Assembly (NCBI GenBank): GCA_905221605.1
Contig: CAJNDS010001935.1
Location: 111,001-175,000 of the forward strand
Direction of reading: 5' to 3'
Length of the DNA stretch: 64,000 nt
From: Symbiodinium natans
Lineage: Eukaryota; Sar; Dinophyceae; Suessiales; Symbiodiniaceae
The translations under genes were made by a program, and so were the position numbers. The notes under the pieces were generated by a model, which worked only from the letters and a program-made list of their open reading frames with translations, was not told where the DNA came from and searched no databases. Positions 20,976 to 31,829 of the stretch are shown piece by piece (the first letter of the stretch is position 1; each line of letters opens with the position of its first letter).

Positions 20976-22175
20976 TTGTGACACTCATGTTTCCCACCCC
21001 CAGCACCAGGGGACCTCGGCCACGAGTCACGGGACGTGCTGTCGGGCGCCTTGCAGGTACAGCGCTGCATGCGTGTGGTCGGATCCGAAGTCAACAGATT
21101 GAGCAACTAGGACTATCAGGACTTGTTCATTCTGCTGTCAAGGCGCTCGTCCTCGTTTCTTCGATCCAGGCTACAGTCATCTATCGGCTCTTGCGACTCC
21201 TGCGACGATGCGTGGCGTTGCAGCATCTGCGAGGACACCACAGCATGTGGGCACGGATCCTGAACGCGGTGAGCCATTGAAATCGCTGAAGAAATATGAG
21301 AAGCTTAGCACACTTCACGACGTTGGTGCTGATGAATTTGCCTCCATCAGCGGCCCTCAAGCTTCACCCATGGCCTCGGTGCGACACAAAGTCCACAGAG
21401 CAGGCGGCCAAAAAGACTGAACATACTGAACTTACTGAACAATTCTCGCACTACACTGAAGATGGGAGGCATGGGTGCTTCTCAGTGCTTCTGCTGCTTG
21501 AAAAAAATGGCAACTGCTGCATTGGCCAAGGTGCAGCAGTGAGCCGTAGTTCGCTCAAGTTCTGCAGAGCCATACGGCAGCCGGCCGCGCGTCCAAGCCA
21601 CGACATGACCCCTCAAACTGTACTTGGAGGATCAGGGTACCTATAGCCCCGACTACAACTGTGATTGTGCTTTGCAGTGAACCGGTCATCTTCTTCCTGA
21701 ACTCCCTTGTCGCAGATGCGGTGGCCCTTCGAGATCTGAAGGGCTACATATGGCTTCCCCAACCAAAAAGACTCACTAAAGGCAGTGACCCTGCCAGCCC
21801 CTAAGCAATCCTCAATCCCAAAGGGTCACGACATCACCCGACAGTAGAGGCACATTCGTTCACACCAAATCTTAACACGCAGTTCCGACAAGAAGCTGCC
21901 GTTGCGCCTCATTCGCCGATGCGGCCATCTTAGTCTCCTCGAAACGACAAGGATTTGGGGCTTCGACTCTAGGGCACAAGCTCGAAGAGCAGTAGAAAAA
22001 CAACTGCACAAACCCCAACAGCACACAAGCTACTGCAATTACTGCTATCCGGACCCTCCAAACCAAAAAGAGTCCTCTGCTTTGGAGGACTGCGCATTCA
22101 GGCCTTCCAGGAGGCTCAGGGACATACGATTATAGCTTTACAATAATTTTTTGGACCATGGAGGCAACATGGGAG

Positions 22176-22278
22176 CTCAGGATGTTCACCATTGTGCTAA
22201 CAGCCCTTTTTTGGGAGTCTAGTACCCCCCTATCAGAGTCCCCATCAAGCACTGCTAGTATAAGGGGGAACATCCCAA
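22176..22278. mobile_element. F3 hairpin element, left end diverged
   Basis: Left CTCAGGATGTTCACC, right GGGGGAACATCCCAAAT; interior CTAGTACCCCCCTAT matches other F3 copies (12658, 23131, 56513). Confidence 0.65.
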
Positions 22279-22452
22279 ATGTCGGACTCTCTTTCGATCT
22301 TGAGCTTCTTAGACTAGGGTGGGTTTAGGGTTTAGGTTTAGGGTTTAGGGTTTAGGTTTGCCCCTCAGAACCCTCTGAAGCGCACTACAGGATCCGCTGA
22401 AACCCAATTATCAGAGACCATTAGCATATCCCAAGGGCCTACCTAGTCCGCC

Positions 22453-22572
22453 TGGTTCTTAGTAACCAGGGACTGAGAGAATGAGGGCCCTGCATATACC
22501 CTTTGAAGGGATTATTTAGGGCCTACCCTTTTGAGGGATTATTAAGGGCCCTCATTCCCTACTAAGAACTTG
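22453..22572. mobile_element. F10 hairpin element
   Basis: GGTTCTTAGTAACCAGGGA and TCCCTACTAAGAACTTGCC arms; interior GAATGAGGGCCCT is inverted as AGGGCCCTCATTC. A related element is at 52853-52985. Confidence 0.7.
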
Positions 22573-22989
22573 CCAGTACTAGCCAGGTTTCGGGCTATCT
22601 TCTGACTTGAGCCGCTTAAAGGCCCCTGGACTGCAGACCCCTGTGCCCCAATGACGATTCAAAGCCCTACGCACGAAATCCCAAACCCGAAGCCACAATC
22701 GGATCACAAGAAAATCGTATCATAATCATAGTATGTAATAAGAGAATACAAATGTAAAAAAAAGAATAGAATAACCGAAAGCTATAATAGAATATAATAG
22801 TACTAAGATTTAAAAAAATATGAGAATAGACTTGCTGAATCCAAGCATGTGAATAAAACAAAAATTCCGGGGGGGCACCTCTCGGCGCCTCCTTGCCGAC
22901 CTGTCGGTCAGTTCTGCTGCGGAGCTCTCATGGTCATTAGGATTTAGGTATATAGGGTTTATAGGGTTTGCAGGGTTTGTAGGGTTTAG

Positions 22990-23113
22990 GGTTCAGGGTA
23001 CTTACTAACCAGTTATAACTGTACTTGTAACCATATCAGGGCACTTAAGGGGCTTGTCAGTGGGTTAATACGCACAGTTAGAATTGGTTACTAAGTACCC
23101 TGAACCTCTAAGT
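22990..23113. mobile_element. F4-related hairpin element
   Basis: GTTCAGGGTACTTACTAACCA and TGGTTACTAAGTACCCTGAAC arms with an interior rich in ACTTATAAC-like motifs. It follows TTTAGGG units at 22940-22999. Confidence 0.6.
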
Positions 23114-23130
23114 GGGGTTCAGGGAAATAA

Positions 23131-23238
23131 GTTGGGATGTTCCCCCTTCTTCTAACAGCTCCTTGGTAGGGATTCTAGTAACCCCCTATTATAATCCCTA
23201 TTAAGGACCTGTTAGCAGAACGGGGAACGCCCCAAGTA
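23131..23238. mobile_element. F3 hairpin element
   Basis: GTTGGGATGTTCCCCCTTC and GGGGAACGCCCCAAG ends; interior CTATTATAATCCCTATTAAGG is typical of F3. Confidence 0.75.
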
Positions 23239-23333
23239 TGTGTCTTGAATAGGGTTCGCAGGTTTCAGAGGCTTAGAGGCCTAGAGAGCTGCTTCGACGA
23301 CGATGCCAGATACTGTAGGAGATTTAAAAGTTT

Positions 23334-23392
23334 CCCGAAACCCTAAACCCTAAACCCTAAACCCTAAACCCCAAACCCCAAACCCTAAACAC
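23334..23392. repeat. telomere-type tract (CCCTAAA)n
   Basis: About eight units, two with CCCCAAA. The region 23393-24110 has a short F8-like inverted pair (23483-23527), one TTTAGGG/TTCAGGG doublet at 23652-23680 and no assigned gene. Confidence 0.85.
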
Positions 23393-24329
23393 CCGGGTTT
23401 TGAGCCGGCCTTAGTGCGACATGCTATGGGCGTTGTGCAGATGCTTCGGCTTGGATGATATAGCTGACGTAGAACTACTACTGGCTTAAGAACCCTTCCC
23501 CCTATAGGGGCAATATGTTCTTAAGCACATAGTAGATCATGTAGTAGAAAATTTAGTAGATCAACCGAGTTTCAACTTAGGCACCCGACCGGGTCATATT
23601 TTCCGGCAGCTTTGGCCGGCAGCGGCCTGGAAGATAGGTCGCGGTCTAGTTTGAGGGTTTAGGGTTCAGGGCTGGAATCAAAAGGGTGCCCATTTTAAAA
23701 GGGAACCTGCACCCTAAAACAAGGGAATTAGGGCCTACTCTGGGTCCTGGTTGAAGCCCTCAATGGCCTCCGGTGTAGCATGGATCCCTGAAGACGCAAC
23801 GCCTAACAAGACCCTAGAAGAAGCTAGGGTCCTCGAAGTCACGAAGGTATATATCCCAGAATCAAGTCAAATAGGTTTCGGTACTTTGGGCAACTGTGGC
23901 CAGGTACTCCATGGTACTCCTTTCACAAAATCCGCAAAATCTTGTGAAATGAACACAAACACTGAGGTCATATGCCCTCAACTACTATAATCCCGATTAG
24001 GGTTTATGAGCCATAAACCCTTTTGTGGTTCATTCGGCCCCACGCACGTCTGAATAAGACCCGCGCTGGACGGTATCGGCCTCGGTACTCAGATCGGCCC
24101 GGTTTATGGAGGCCTAAACCTTAAACCTACCTAAACCTGCCTAAACCTGCCTAAACCTACCTAAACCCTAAACCCTAAACCGCCCAGAAAATGGGGGGGG
24201 GGGGGCAGGGTTTATAGGGTTCACAGGAATAGGTCACAGCAGATCAACGGCTTCCTGCTTCGGGAGTCTGCCTCGTTGGGGTAGCCAAAGTGGGCACTTC
24301 CGCTTCACTAGCCTTACTGGCCATTCCTT

Positions 24330-24570
24330 GCCTATGGCCTCAGCAAGCCTACAAATCTCAACCAAGACCGAGCTCTAACGTCCGCGGCAAAGAGCAGGTC
24401 CCCAAAGAGCCCAATATTGCTTCAAATAAGGAATATTCCTTAAATCATATGCGGATCCTTAATATGATTTAAGGTATACTCCTTAATTAAGCAATATTGG
24501 GCTCTTTGGGAAGAGCAGGTCTGTGTCCCTGGCATATCTTGTCGAACGTCGGCTCCCAAAAGCAACGCAT
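24330..24570 (-). CDS. exon interrupted by an F1 element with an 11-bp duplication
   Basis: On minus, when the F1 element (24401-24510) and one target-duplication copy are removed, a frame of about 38 codons is open: it reads GSRRSTRYARD before and TDLLFAADVRARSWLRFVG after the empty site. With the element in place it is broken. This suggests insertion into coding sequence. Whether the element is spliced out or inactivates the gene cannot be decided, because clear GT/AG boundaries were not seen. Product unknown. Confidence 0.35.
24401..24510. mobile_element. F1 hairpin element with perfect 11-bp target-site duplication
   Basis: CCCAAAGAGCCCAATATTGC and its reverse complement form the termini. 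AAGAGCAGGTC occurs directly on both sides (24390-24400 and 24511-24521). A 9-11 bp duplication is typical of Mutator-like elements. Confidence 0.85.
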
Positions 24571-24645
24571 CCCATCCTCACGGCGCTTTGCTCCCAGTCC
24601 TGGTTCCTTCTGACCCATTCATTGATCCCCTACATGGGGTAGCTC

Positions 24646-24750
24646 TCTACATTAGAAAATTACAATCTTTTTGGGGTCCCTTTTTTTTACACGTCTCCCT
24701 GATAATACGGACCCCCAAAAAGAGAGCCTAATTTAGAGAACTACCCGCAT
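24646..24750. mobile_element. F6 hairpin element
   Basis: GTAGCTCTCTACATTAG and ATTTAGAGAACTACC ends; TTTTTGGGGTCC and GGACCCCCAAAAA are inverted in the interior. Confidence 0.7.
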
Positions 24751-24803
24751 GACACTCGTTGTGGGTTGCCGGCGCATATATCGGTGCGCAACATGCGATG
24801 TGC

Positions 24804-24875
24804 ACCCTAAACCCTAAACCCTAAACCCTAAACCCTAAACCCTAAGCCCTAAACCCTAAACCCTAAACCCTAAAC
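24804..24875 (-). repeat. telomere-type tract beginning at an exon boundary
   Basis: Ten CCCTAAA units on plus. On minus the upstream exon ends ACTTG directly before GTTTAGGG, so the tract supplies the GT donor. Confidence 0.8.
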
Positions 24876-25300
24876 CAAGTCCCCGTTGGGGCTTCCCAAC
24901 TCCCGAGCCCTCGAAGTGGTCTACAGTGCTGGTACTGGTGGACAGAATGGCGGGAGAATGCTGGGCTGACGCTGCCCTTTAGAAGCCACGAAGAACCTTG
25001 TCTTACCCAAGGCTTCATGATCCCTAAGGGTCCATGTACCTCATTATTAGAAACTTGGGCCTTAGAAAGTACCTCGTATACAGGGACTTTAGCCAAGTAT
25101 GTCAGAATGAGGTACATGGACCCTTAGGGGATGAGATCTTCGTGACCTAATTCAAGCAGCAGCCAAGCTTGCCTGACAAAGCGGCGAGAGTCATTTAGAC
25201 GACGCCATGGCGAGACACAGCCGTGTGGACTCGCGCGCCTTGCTTTACTTTCTCCTGCAAGGAGTATAACAATGTAGGTGTCCCACAAGGATCCACAAGG
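24876..25300 (-). CDS. two exon-like segments separated by an F5 element
   Basis: Minus strand: segment A (about 25300-25131) includes LNDSRRFVRQAWLLLELGHE and ends DLI. Segment B (about 25019-24876) begins MKPWVRQGSSWLLKG and continues to SWEAPTGTW, ending at a GTTTAGGG tract. Between them lies the F5 palindrome 25021-25130. If it is removed between its CAT direct repeats the frame is continuous. Canonical splice sites were not found at this junction, so it could be a non-canonical intron or a recent insertion. Product not recognised. Confidence 0.4.
25021..25130. mobile_element. F5 hairpin element
   Basis: CCCTAAGGGTCCATGTACCT and AGGTACATGGACCCTTAGGG are perfect inverted ends. A second copy is at 50649-50760 with the same interior (ACTTGGGCCTTA...AAGTA). 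Confidence 0.85.
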
Positions 25301-28300
25301 CCGCGCCCCCGCTTCCACGTACGCCTTGCTGGGTGGCATTTTAGACCTCAAGTTGCAACTTGGGGGCGGTTGATTGGGTTACGAAGCCTGCGTGCTGCGA
25401 GGAACAAAGTCCAGCAGGCTCCTCTGTACTCACAATCCCATGCATGCTGCCGAGCCAAGACTCCCAAAGCAAAGATGTCGAGGAATGAAAGGGCAAAGCA
25501 TGGCAGAGGGGTGTAGGGTTTGGGGTTTAGGCTATCATGATTGTGATGCTTGGATGGGTCCCGGAGGAACCCAAGCGTTGCTTCTGGTTCACAATGGCCA
25601 CTACGGTACGTGCCAGGACTCTTCCAATTCGTGTAAGAAGTGATGGCACGAAACATCGCCTTTCCCTCGAATGCCTGCCAAAGGCTAGATGTTTGAAATA
25701 GTTGTTGTGCAACCAACACGACTCCCAACAACATCCTTGGATGCCTTTATCAATGGGCAACTTCTGTTTCAACGACTTGCAAAATGGAAGGGCTTATGTC
25801 AGCAAGGCCCACCTTGCAGTAGGGCCTTCATCAAGGGGAAGTACAATGAAAAGCTAGGAAGCAGCAAGCGCTGCGGCGCTTTCTTGTCTTCCAATGCTAC
25901 GCACACTCGGGTGGATCCTAAACCTAGTTTCGAGAATTTGGCTGAGGCAACATGCCGTTGTGTCGCATCCAGCTCCCTCGCCCTAGACCCTTTGGGTAAG
26001 GACACCTGGGAGACTGGGCTGGGACCTTGTTCACACAGCTCGAGAGAATGGAACTGTAGGCAGAAATTGCATGGCTTGGTTGCGCGTTATGCTTGGAGCA
26101 CGTTCTGGTATCTATGAAGTTATGAGGCTCCCACAGCCTTCTCCACCTTAAGCTGGAAGATTGAAGCCCGGCGGCCCTTGAACATAGCTGCAACATGATG
26201 CTGCGTTTCTTGCCAACCACGTGAGCGACTATACCTCCAAGGGTTTCCACTCTTCGCACTTTGTGGCGTCCCTCGATCATCGTGCGCTGAGGCCAAACAC
26301 GACAGCGGAAAACTTGGATCTTGGTCTCGGCGCATACTTGTGCACATTTGCCTCCATGCCCCGAAATTACTGCGAATGAGTGTGGCGGTCCAATTCCCGA
26401 CTGCGGCTGCACTCGAATGCGGGCAAGCATGCACTCCTATCAGCCTTGTCTCTGCTTTGTGCAGAAACCAATCGCAGGCCCAACGCACAAGTGTCAAGCT
26501 GCATGATGCGTGCACATACCCACATACCTGCCCATTCTGTCCAGAGTAGGCTTGCCAAACCAAAAGAGAGGGCTGCACCGTGACTACTGGGACAGCACTC
26601 CTGGCGCAGTAGTCCTGCCTTGCGCTATCATCGTGACACCGCAAGAGCTGTCATCCACAGCCCAGGGGCAAGTCCGCAAGATTGCATCATAGTGCATCCC
26701 CAGGGGTTTGGGCAGCAGCAGAGCAATGTGTTGATCAGGATGTCCGAAGGACAAATAACCACAACAAGCGCCTTCGTCCCAACCCTTGGGGCAAAGATCG
26801 GGCCCTGAGTTTCCAGGCGCGGAAAAAAACCGGCTCAAACGATTCTGCGCTGCTCCCAAAAAATGCTTTCGACCTTTTCGATGTGTGCACACGGTACGCG
26901 TGCAGTCTTTGGTATGCATGCAGGAAGGTGAGGTTTGGGGCAGGTCAGTGTTTGGATTTTAGGACAGCATTGGGTTATATTGGGCTGTTTTGGCGTCGCT
27001 CAAGCCTCTTACAGCGATAACGTGCCGAGCCACTGTCGAGTGCACCGGCGACAGATAAGTCTGCCAAACACCCTATTAGAATTGCAAGGGTGCGTTGTGA
27101 GCAAGCGCACACGCCTAAATACTGGCCATCGGACAAAGAGTCTTGCGGCACATTGGCGCATCCACAAGAATTCGGCCTGTGTGATTCCAGGCCAACATCT
27201 CGTGTCATCTGTCCTTGGTGAGAAGTGCCATGAGCAGGTGCCCGCTGCGCATCATCCTAACGGCAATGACGCCAGTATGCCCAGGCCTGCCACATGCATA
27301 CTCCTGGGGCCCCTCAAGAGTAGCTGCTGAATGGAAAAGCCAAGCTCCAGGCAATGCTGAATGCTCCACGTCGCATGGCTCTCCGCAGCTCCGCAGACTC
27401 CCAGAAATCTTTAAGGTGGTTCTATGGCCCTTTAATATGGTCCCTTGCCTCCTTTCAAGCGTTCTGAAGTATGGGCCCTTGGGTTGTGTAGGGTATATGT
27501 GGGGTATATATGGGGTCCCCTTAAGGGCTCATACTAGGGGCCCTTGCAACTACCCCAAGAAGGGAGGGTGTGTCCGTTTAGCCCATGTTGGGACGATGTG
27601 AACTTGTAACGTGCAGCAGCACAAGGACGCGATAGCCAGCAACTACTCCAGCAACCATATTCTGAGCTTGAAAGGTGGAAACTAACCGACAGGGGTGATG
27701 AAGGCAGGTGCTTGATGAAACACCCAAAAACATCCTCCTTACCGGAATTTGGAACAGCCACCCTTGCCGCTTTGCGCTCATGCATGTGATCATGACTTGG
27801 ATCATGACTTGAAATTTTGTCTGGGATCTGAAGTCGCTGTGCTTTGTTTGGGTTTTTGACATCAGCAGACCCGCAGCATGTGAGGTCTCCAAAGAAGAAT
27901 GCATGTTTTACGTAAATTTGGGGGGGGGGGGGGTTCTTAAGAAACCCTTTTTGGGGGGTTCTTAAGCAAGCAGAAGTTAAAGGGCTAAAGCCCTAAGCCC
28001 TAAGACCCACGTTGTAGGGGGCCCAGGGTTTAGGTTTAGGGTTCGCCCGTCACCCGATGAACAAGTGTAGCCAAGACTCCCCACGAGCGCAATCATGTCT
28101 GGTACTGTGCGTGAGAGAGCGCCAAAGTCAGGCTTGAACTGGTTAATGTAGAGGTTGCGAATCGTATTCTCTTACGGTCACTTTGTAACTATACTATAAT
28201 AACCCCTCAAAACCATGTTCTAATTATTCAAGCCCCTACAGTAGATATATCGGTTTGTGCTTCGAAGACCTCGGCTGCAAACCTGCTGAGTTGTGGACAT

Positions 28301-29140
28301 AGTAACAGCGTCCGGGCGACTCCTGGGCAACCTTACCACATCACAGTTGACTCGTTGAAAGAATGAGAAGCAGGCATTGAAGCTCTATACCTTCGTAACT
28401 GCAAATTTGACAACACCACCATATGGGTACGTGCTCCAGGTTCGAGCATGCGCTGCTTGGCCCAAGCCGTGTCGCTTCATGCGGTGCGTGCAAGTCTCCC
28501 GTAAGCGACACTCCTGAACTCCAAAGCCCTCGCCTCGCGAAATCCCTACAAACCCCCGTGCAAACGTCTAAAGTCACAACCCCAGACGCGAACTTCACAC
28601 GGCATGTGTGTGGCCCACCAACCGAGGTTCTGACGGCCCCAGAGTCGCCCTTAGCCTCAGGCCTGGGTGTGGCGAGCTAGCCTAGCCCAGTCATGTCTGT
28701 TTTTGGTGCTTCAGATTCATTGTTGGGACTGGGGCCAGGGTTTAACGAAGGACTTTACGGGTCGGGTACGAAGTCTGTGTGACGTCCCGGTGGCAGGCCG
28801 CAAGCATGATTGGCTTGAGGGCACTCGCCGGGGTTCCTGAGGCAGTGAAGGCCCGGTTGTACATGGCAGTGCAGGCGGGCATCATATGGGGGCATCGCAT
28901 AGGCACCCTTTTCTTCGCATCCGGGCTCTTTTGGGTCAAGCTAAGCAACAGGTATAGTCTACGGTATAGTATCATAATGATTAAGATGATCGTCCTAGCA
29001 CATCTTACTTGAGATTCCTAAGCATGACCAAGTGTTCTTCCATCACGCAGGTAGACAGCGTGACCTGGCACAAGTAGCACCACGCGCAACATCAGAAAAT
29101 GCCAGAGGCTGGCAGGCTGGCGCGTTGTGGGCACCCTTTT
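25301..29140. other. region without a recognised gene
   Basis: Long overlapping frames exist on minus at 25348-25734 (FALSFLDIFALGVLARQHAW) and 25924-26644, but no domain motif is recognisable and splice sites were not resolved. A palindromic element lies at 27415-27555 (arms GGCCCTTTAATATGG/GGGCTCATACTAGGGGCCC), an F8-like pair with G-runs at 27918-27970 and a TTTAGGG doublet at 28023-28045. Confidence 0.35.
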
Positions 29141-29143
29141 TAC

Positions 29144-29551
29144 CTAAACCCTCAACCCCATACCCAAAACTGAGCCATCCACACCCGGACCGGCGGTGCC
29201 ATTGCTGGCCAGGGCGGCGGCGACCTCAAGGCAGAAGGATGACCGGAAGGTCTGTTTTTGGTCCTTGCCGCCCACTGCCCACGCTCCGGCGCACATCTGC
29301 AAGGACAAATTCGCAAGGCACATCCCGAACCATACAGTACGCGCACCATTAAACAAAAAGTAATACAACAAATGCACAGCAACAAGCCATACCCAGTAGC
29401 TCGGTGGGACAGTAATTCCAGCATCAGGTCGCTCTGTGCAAGTACTTGATACCTGCCTGGGGGGCTTTCTACAAATCGTCAGTCCTGGCTCGTACCCCCC
29501 GACCCCCGTGTCAGTGCACAAAAAACGGCGCTGAAGGAAGGTGACCGTCAT
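29144..29551 (-). CDS. possible membrane-protein exon
   Basis: 135-codon minus frame. Its middle (VWLVAVHLLYYFLFNGARTV and WFGMCLANLSLQMCAGAW) looks like a membrane-embedded coding segment. The start is not an ATG in good context and the C-terminal end runs into a CCCTAAA-like motif, so only about 29190-29400 may be real. No family was recognised. Confidence 0.3.
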   Translation of the reverse strand: MTVTFLQRRFLCTDTGVGGYEPGLTICRKPPRQVSSTCTERPDAGITVPPSYWVWLVAVHLLYYFLFNGARTVWFGMCLANLSLQMCAGAWAVGGKDQKQTFRSSFCLEVAAALASNGTAGPGVDGSVLGMGLRV

Positions 29552-30125
29552 TTACTCGATCAGCAGGATAGCACAACACACATGACAGCAGTTCTTGCTT
29601 TAAGGGCCCTGTTCAACATTAAAAAAATGTGTATATATATATATATTATATTTATATTTAAACTATTCCCAATTCCAAATTATGCACCTGTGCTCCACGC
29701 ATAGTTCTAATCGGAGGTGCAGTACTCGAGTCAGTTTTTCTGGGACTAGTCAATGGATTAAGTCACCCAAATGGCTATCCGGAAGAATGTAACACAGCGA
29801 TACACCCTCACCTGCAATGTTCCACTTGAGTGGCTGCCCTCTCCACTCCACAGAGTCCGCTGATTTGGAACACTTTGGATTGGAGGATCTAGGGTTTCGG
29901 ATTTGCAGGCTTTGCGTGGTAAAAGCTTCTTCCTCAACCCTAGGCCTTTCAGGTTTTCCCAAGTGAAGACATCCTGACTTCTCCGGGTGAAACCTGTGAA
30001 GCTGCGCAGCCTTGTGTTAGAGCGCCCTTTGGGGCTACGGCTTTACGTGGCTGTGCTTCCAGTATTGTTGAGGAGGCACTCGGAGCCCTGTCGTTCCGAG
30101 ATGGCCCAATTACCCATGGAGCCTC

Positions 30126-30977
30126 TCACTCGCTTCCGACCAGCCGCACGCTCGGGCCCTGGCCCTTCTGAGGAACGAACTCCTCGTTCATGTTCGATGC
30201 GTTGTTCTCAGCCAGGTAGGGTTGCCCAGCCTCCCCGACCACTTGCGCCATCACCACGGGGATCGATGCCTGCTGGCTCTGCCCTTGTACCTTCCGTGGA
30301 CCAGCCTGGATCTTCATGCCGCAAGAGGAGCGGCAAAAGAAGCAGCAGAGGCAGCAGCAAAGGCTTGGGAAACCAAGGACTGCGCCCAGGACGATGAGGG
30401 CGAGGAGCCCCCCTTGCAAGGACGCGCAGCCGTCCTCGCTGCAGCAGAGCAGATCGGCTCCTGAAAGGTGCCCAACCTTGCAGGAGTCCGGAAGTGCACA
30501 GGCATACGGGCTTGGGGCGTGCAGTGGCCCATCCAGCGTTGCACCGTACCACCACCTGTGCCCGTCACGCAGGCAAGCAGGGGCCACCGTGGCCACGCAT
30601 CCCGCATCAGCTGACAGGTCTTGAATGCACTGCACCGCGTCCGCGTTCTCGGTGCGCAGAAACTCGAGTAGGAAATTTCCTGCAAGGTCTGGGTCTGCAC
30701 GGCATACGTCCTCCGCCGGAAACATGCAGCGGTTGCGGTAGTAGCTGGGCGCATTCTCGCAGGTGCACCGCTTGGTCGTGTCATCGTAGGTGCACGGACC
30801 ACCGCAGCCAAACTTGTTCCAGTACTCGGAGGTCTGGTGAGTGCAACAAGCATCCTCCAGCCTCCGCGGGGACCGGAGGGTGCCCCCACTTGCGTTGCCG
30901 CGCAGAAGAGGCTCTGGCGCGACACCCGCGCCTACCATAGCGAAAACCACAGGGCCAAGCAAGAAGCGTGGCGCCAT
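30126..30977 (-). CDS. type I membrane protein with Cys-rich ectodomain
   Basis: 283 aa from ATG at 30977 (GAGCCATGG context), one uninterrupted frame. Residues 1-20 (MAPRFLLGPVVFAMVGAGVA) are a signal peptide. The ectodomain (about 21-187) has 16 Cys, including CC at 44-45 and 178-179 and CTC near 71-73, and an N-glycosylation site (NAS, 28-30). A transmembrane helix covers about 188-216 and is itself Cys-rich (CCCLCCFFC), which suggests palmitoylation. The tail (217-283) is Gln/Pro/Glu-rich without motifs. No enzymatic signature; likely a surface receptor-like or adhesive protein. The GC content and lack of introns resemble the other uninterrupted minus-strand genes. Confidence 0.7.
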   Translation of the reverse strand: MAPRFLLGPVVFAMVGAGVAPEPLLRGNASGGTLRSPRRLEDACCTHQTSEYWNKFGCGGPCTYDDTTKRCTCENAPSYYRNRCMFPAEDVCRADPDLAGNFLLEFLRTENADAVQCIQDLSADAGCVATVAPACLRDGHRWWYGATLDGPLHAPSPYACALPDSCKVGHLSGADLLCCSEDGCASLQGGLLALIVLGAVLGFPSLCCCLCCFFCRSSCGMKIQAGPRKVQGQSQQASIPVVMAQVVGEAGQPYLAENNASNMNEEFVPQKGQGPSVRLVGSE

Positions 30978-31392
30978 GGCTCAGGATTTAAGGTGTATGG
31001 TCGTTTGGAGACCCATGTGACTCCCACATACAATTGGCACCCATGGCTTCAAAGTGCGCGCTCGGATCACTTCGCCCGGCACTTTGGGGTTTGGGGGGGG
31101 GGGGGGGTGTTGATCAGAGGGATCCCGTGAAGCCCTCCAGACGCCTTAGACCTAGAACCAAGCGTAACCTCGGAACTGAAAGTGTGCCCTTTCTTGGTAT
31201 GAAGGGGGCTTATATTATAAGGGAAACCTAAACCCTGAAAAAATGGAATAAGGGCCTACTCTGCGTCCTAGAGACTGTAGCATTTCTTACAAACCCCTGC
31301 AAAGTTCACAATTCTCAATTGTCAGGTCCCTCACGTATATAGCCCGCAAACTCTAACACACTACATCTGGTAACCCTAGACCCTTTTGAACC

Positions 31393-31760
31393 ACCCTAAA
31401 CCCTAAACCCTAAACCCTAAACCCTAAACCCTAAACCCTAAACCCTAAACCCTAAACCCTAAACCCTAAACCCTAAACCCTAAACCCTAACCCTAAACCC
31501 TAAACCTAAACCCTAAACCCTAAACCCTAAACCCTAACCCTAAACCCTAAACCCTACAGGCCAGGGGCCTTGGGGTCGCAGCACCCCGACACGGCGCGGA
31601 CCTGAGGCTCAAGGGAAGCCGTTTCGGGGTGTACTCGGCGCTGTCGTCGGCGGGTGTAGAGCTTGGGTTTAGGGTTTAGGGTTTAGGGTTTAGGGTTTAG
31701 GGTTTAGGGTTGAGGGATTAGGGATAGGGTTTAGGGATGTTTAGGGTTTATAAGGTTTAG
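31393..31760. repeat. largest inward-facing telomere-type pair (107-bp island)
   Basis: About 23 CCCTAAA units (31393-31556, some 6-bp CCTAAA slips), a very GC-rich island (31557-31663), then about 12 TTTAGGG units (31664-31760). The island is open on plus (RHGADLRLKGSRFGVYSALS). Confidence 0.9.
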
Positions 31761-31829
31761 CGTTATCGACACACGGAGCCTTTGCGAGAGAATGCGAGGC
31801 AGGGCGGTGCAACGTGAAAGCACCAGCAT

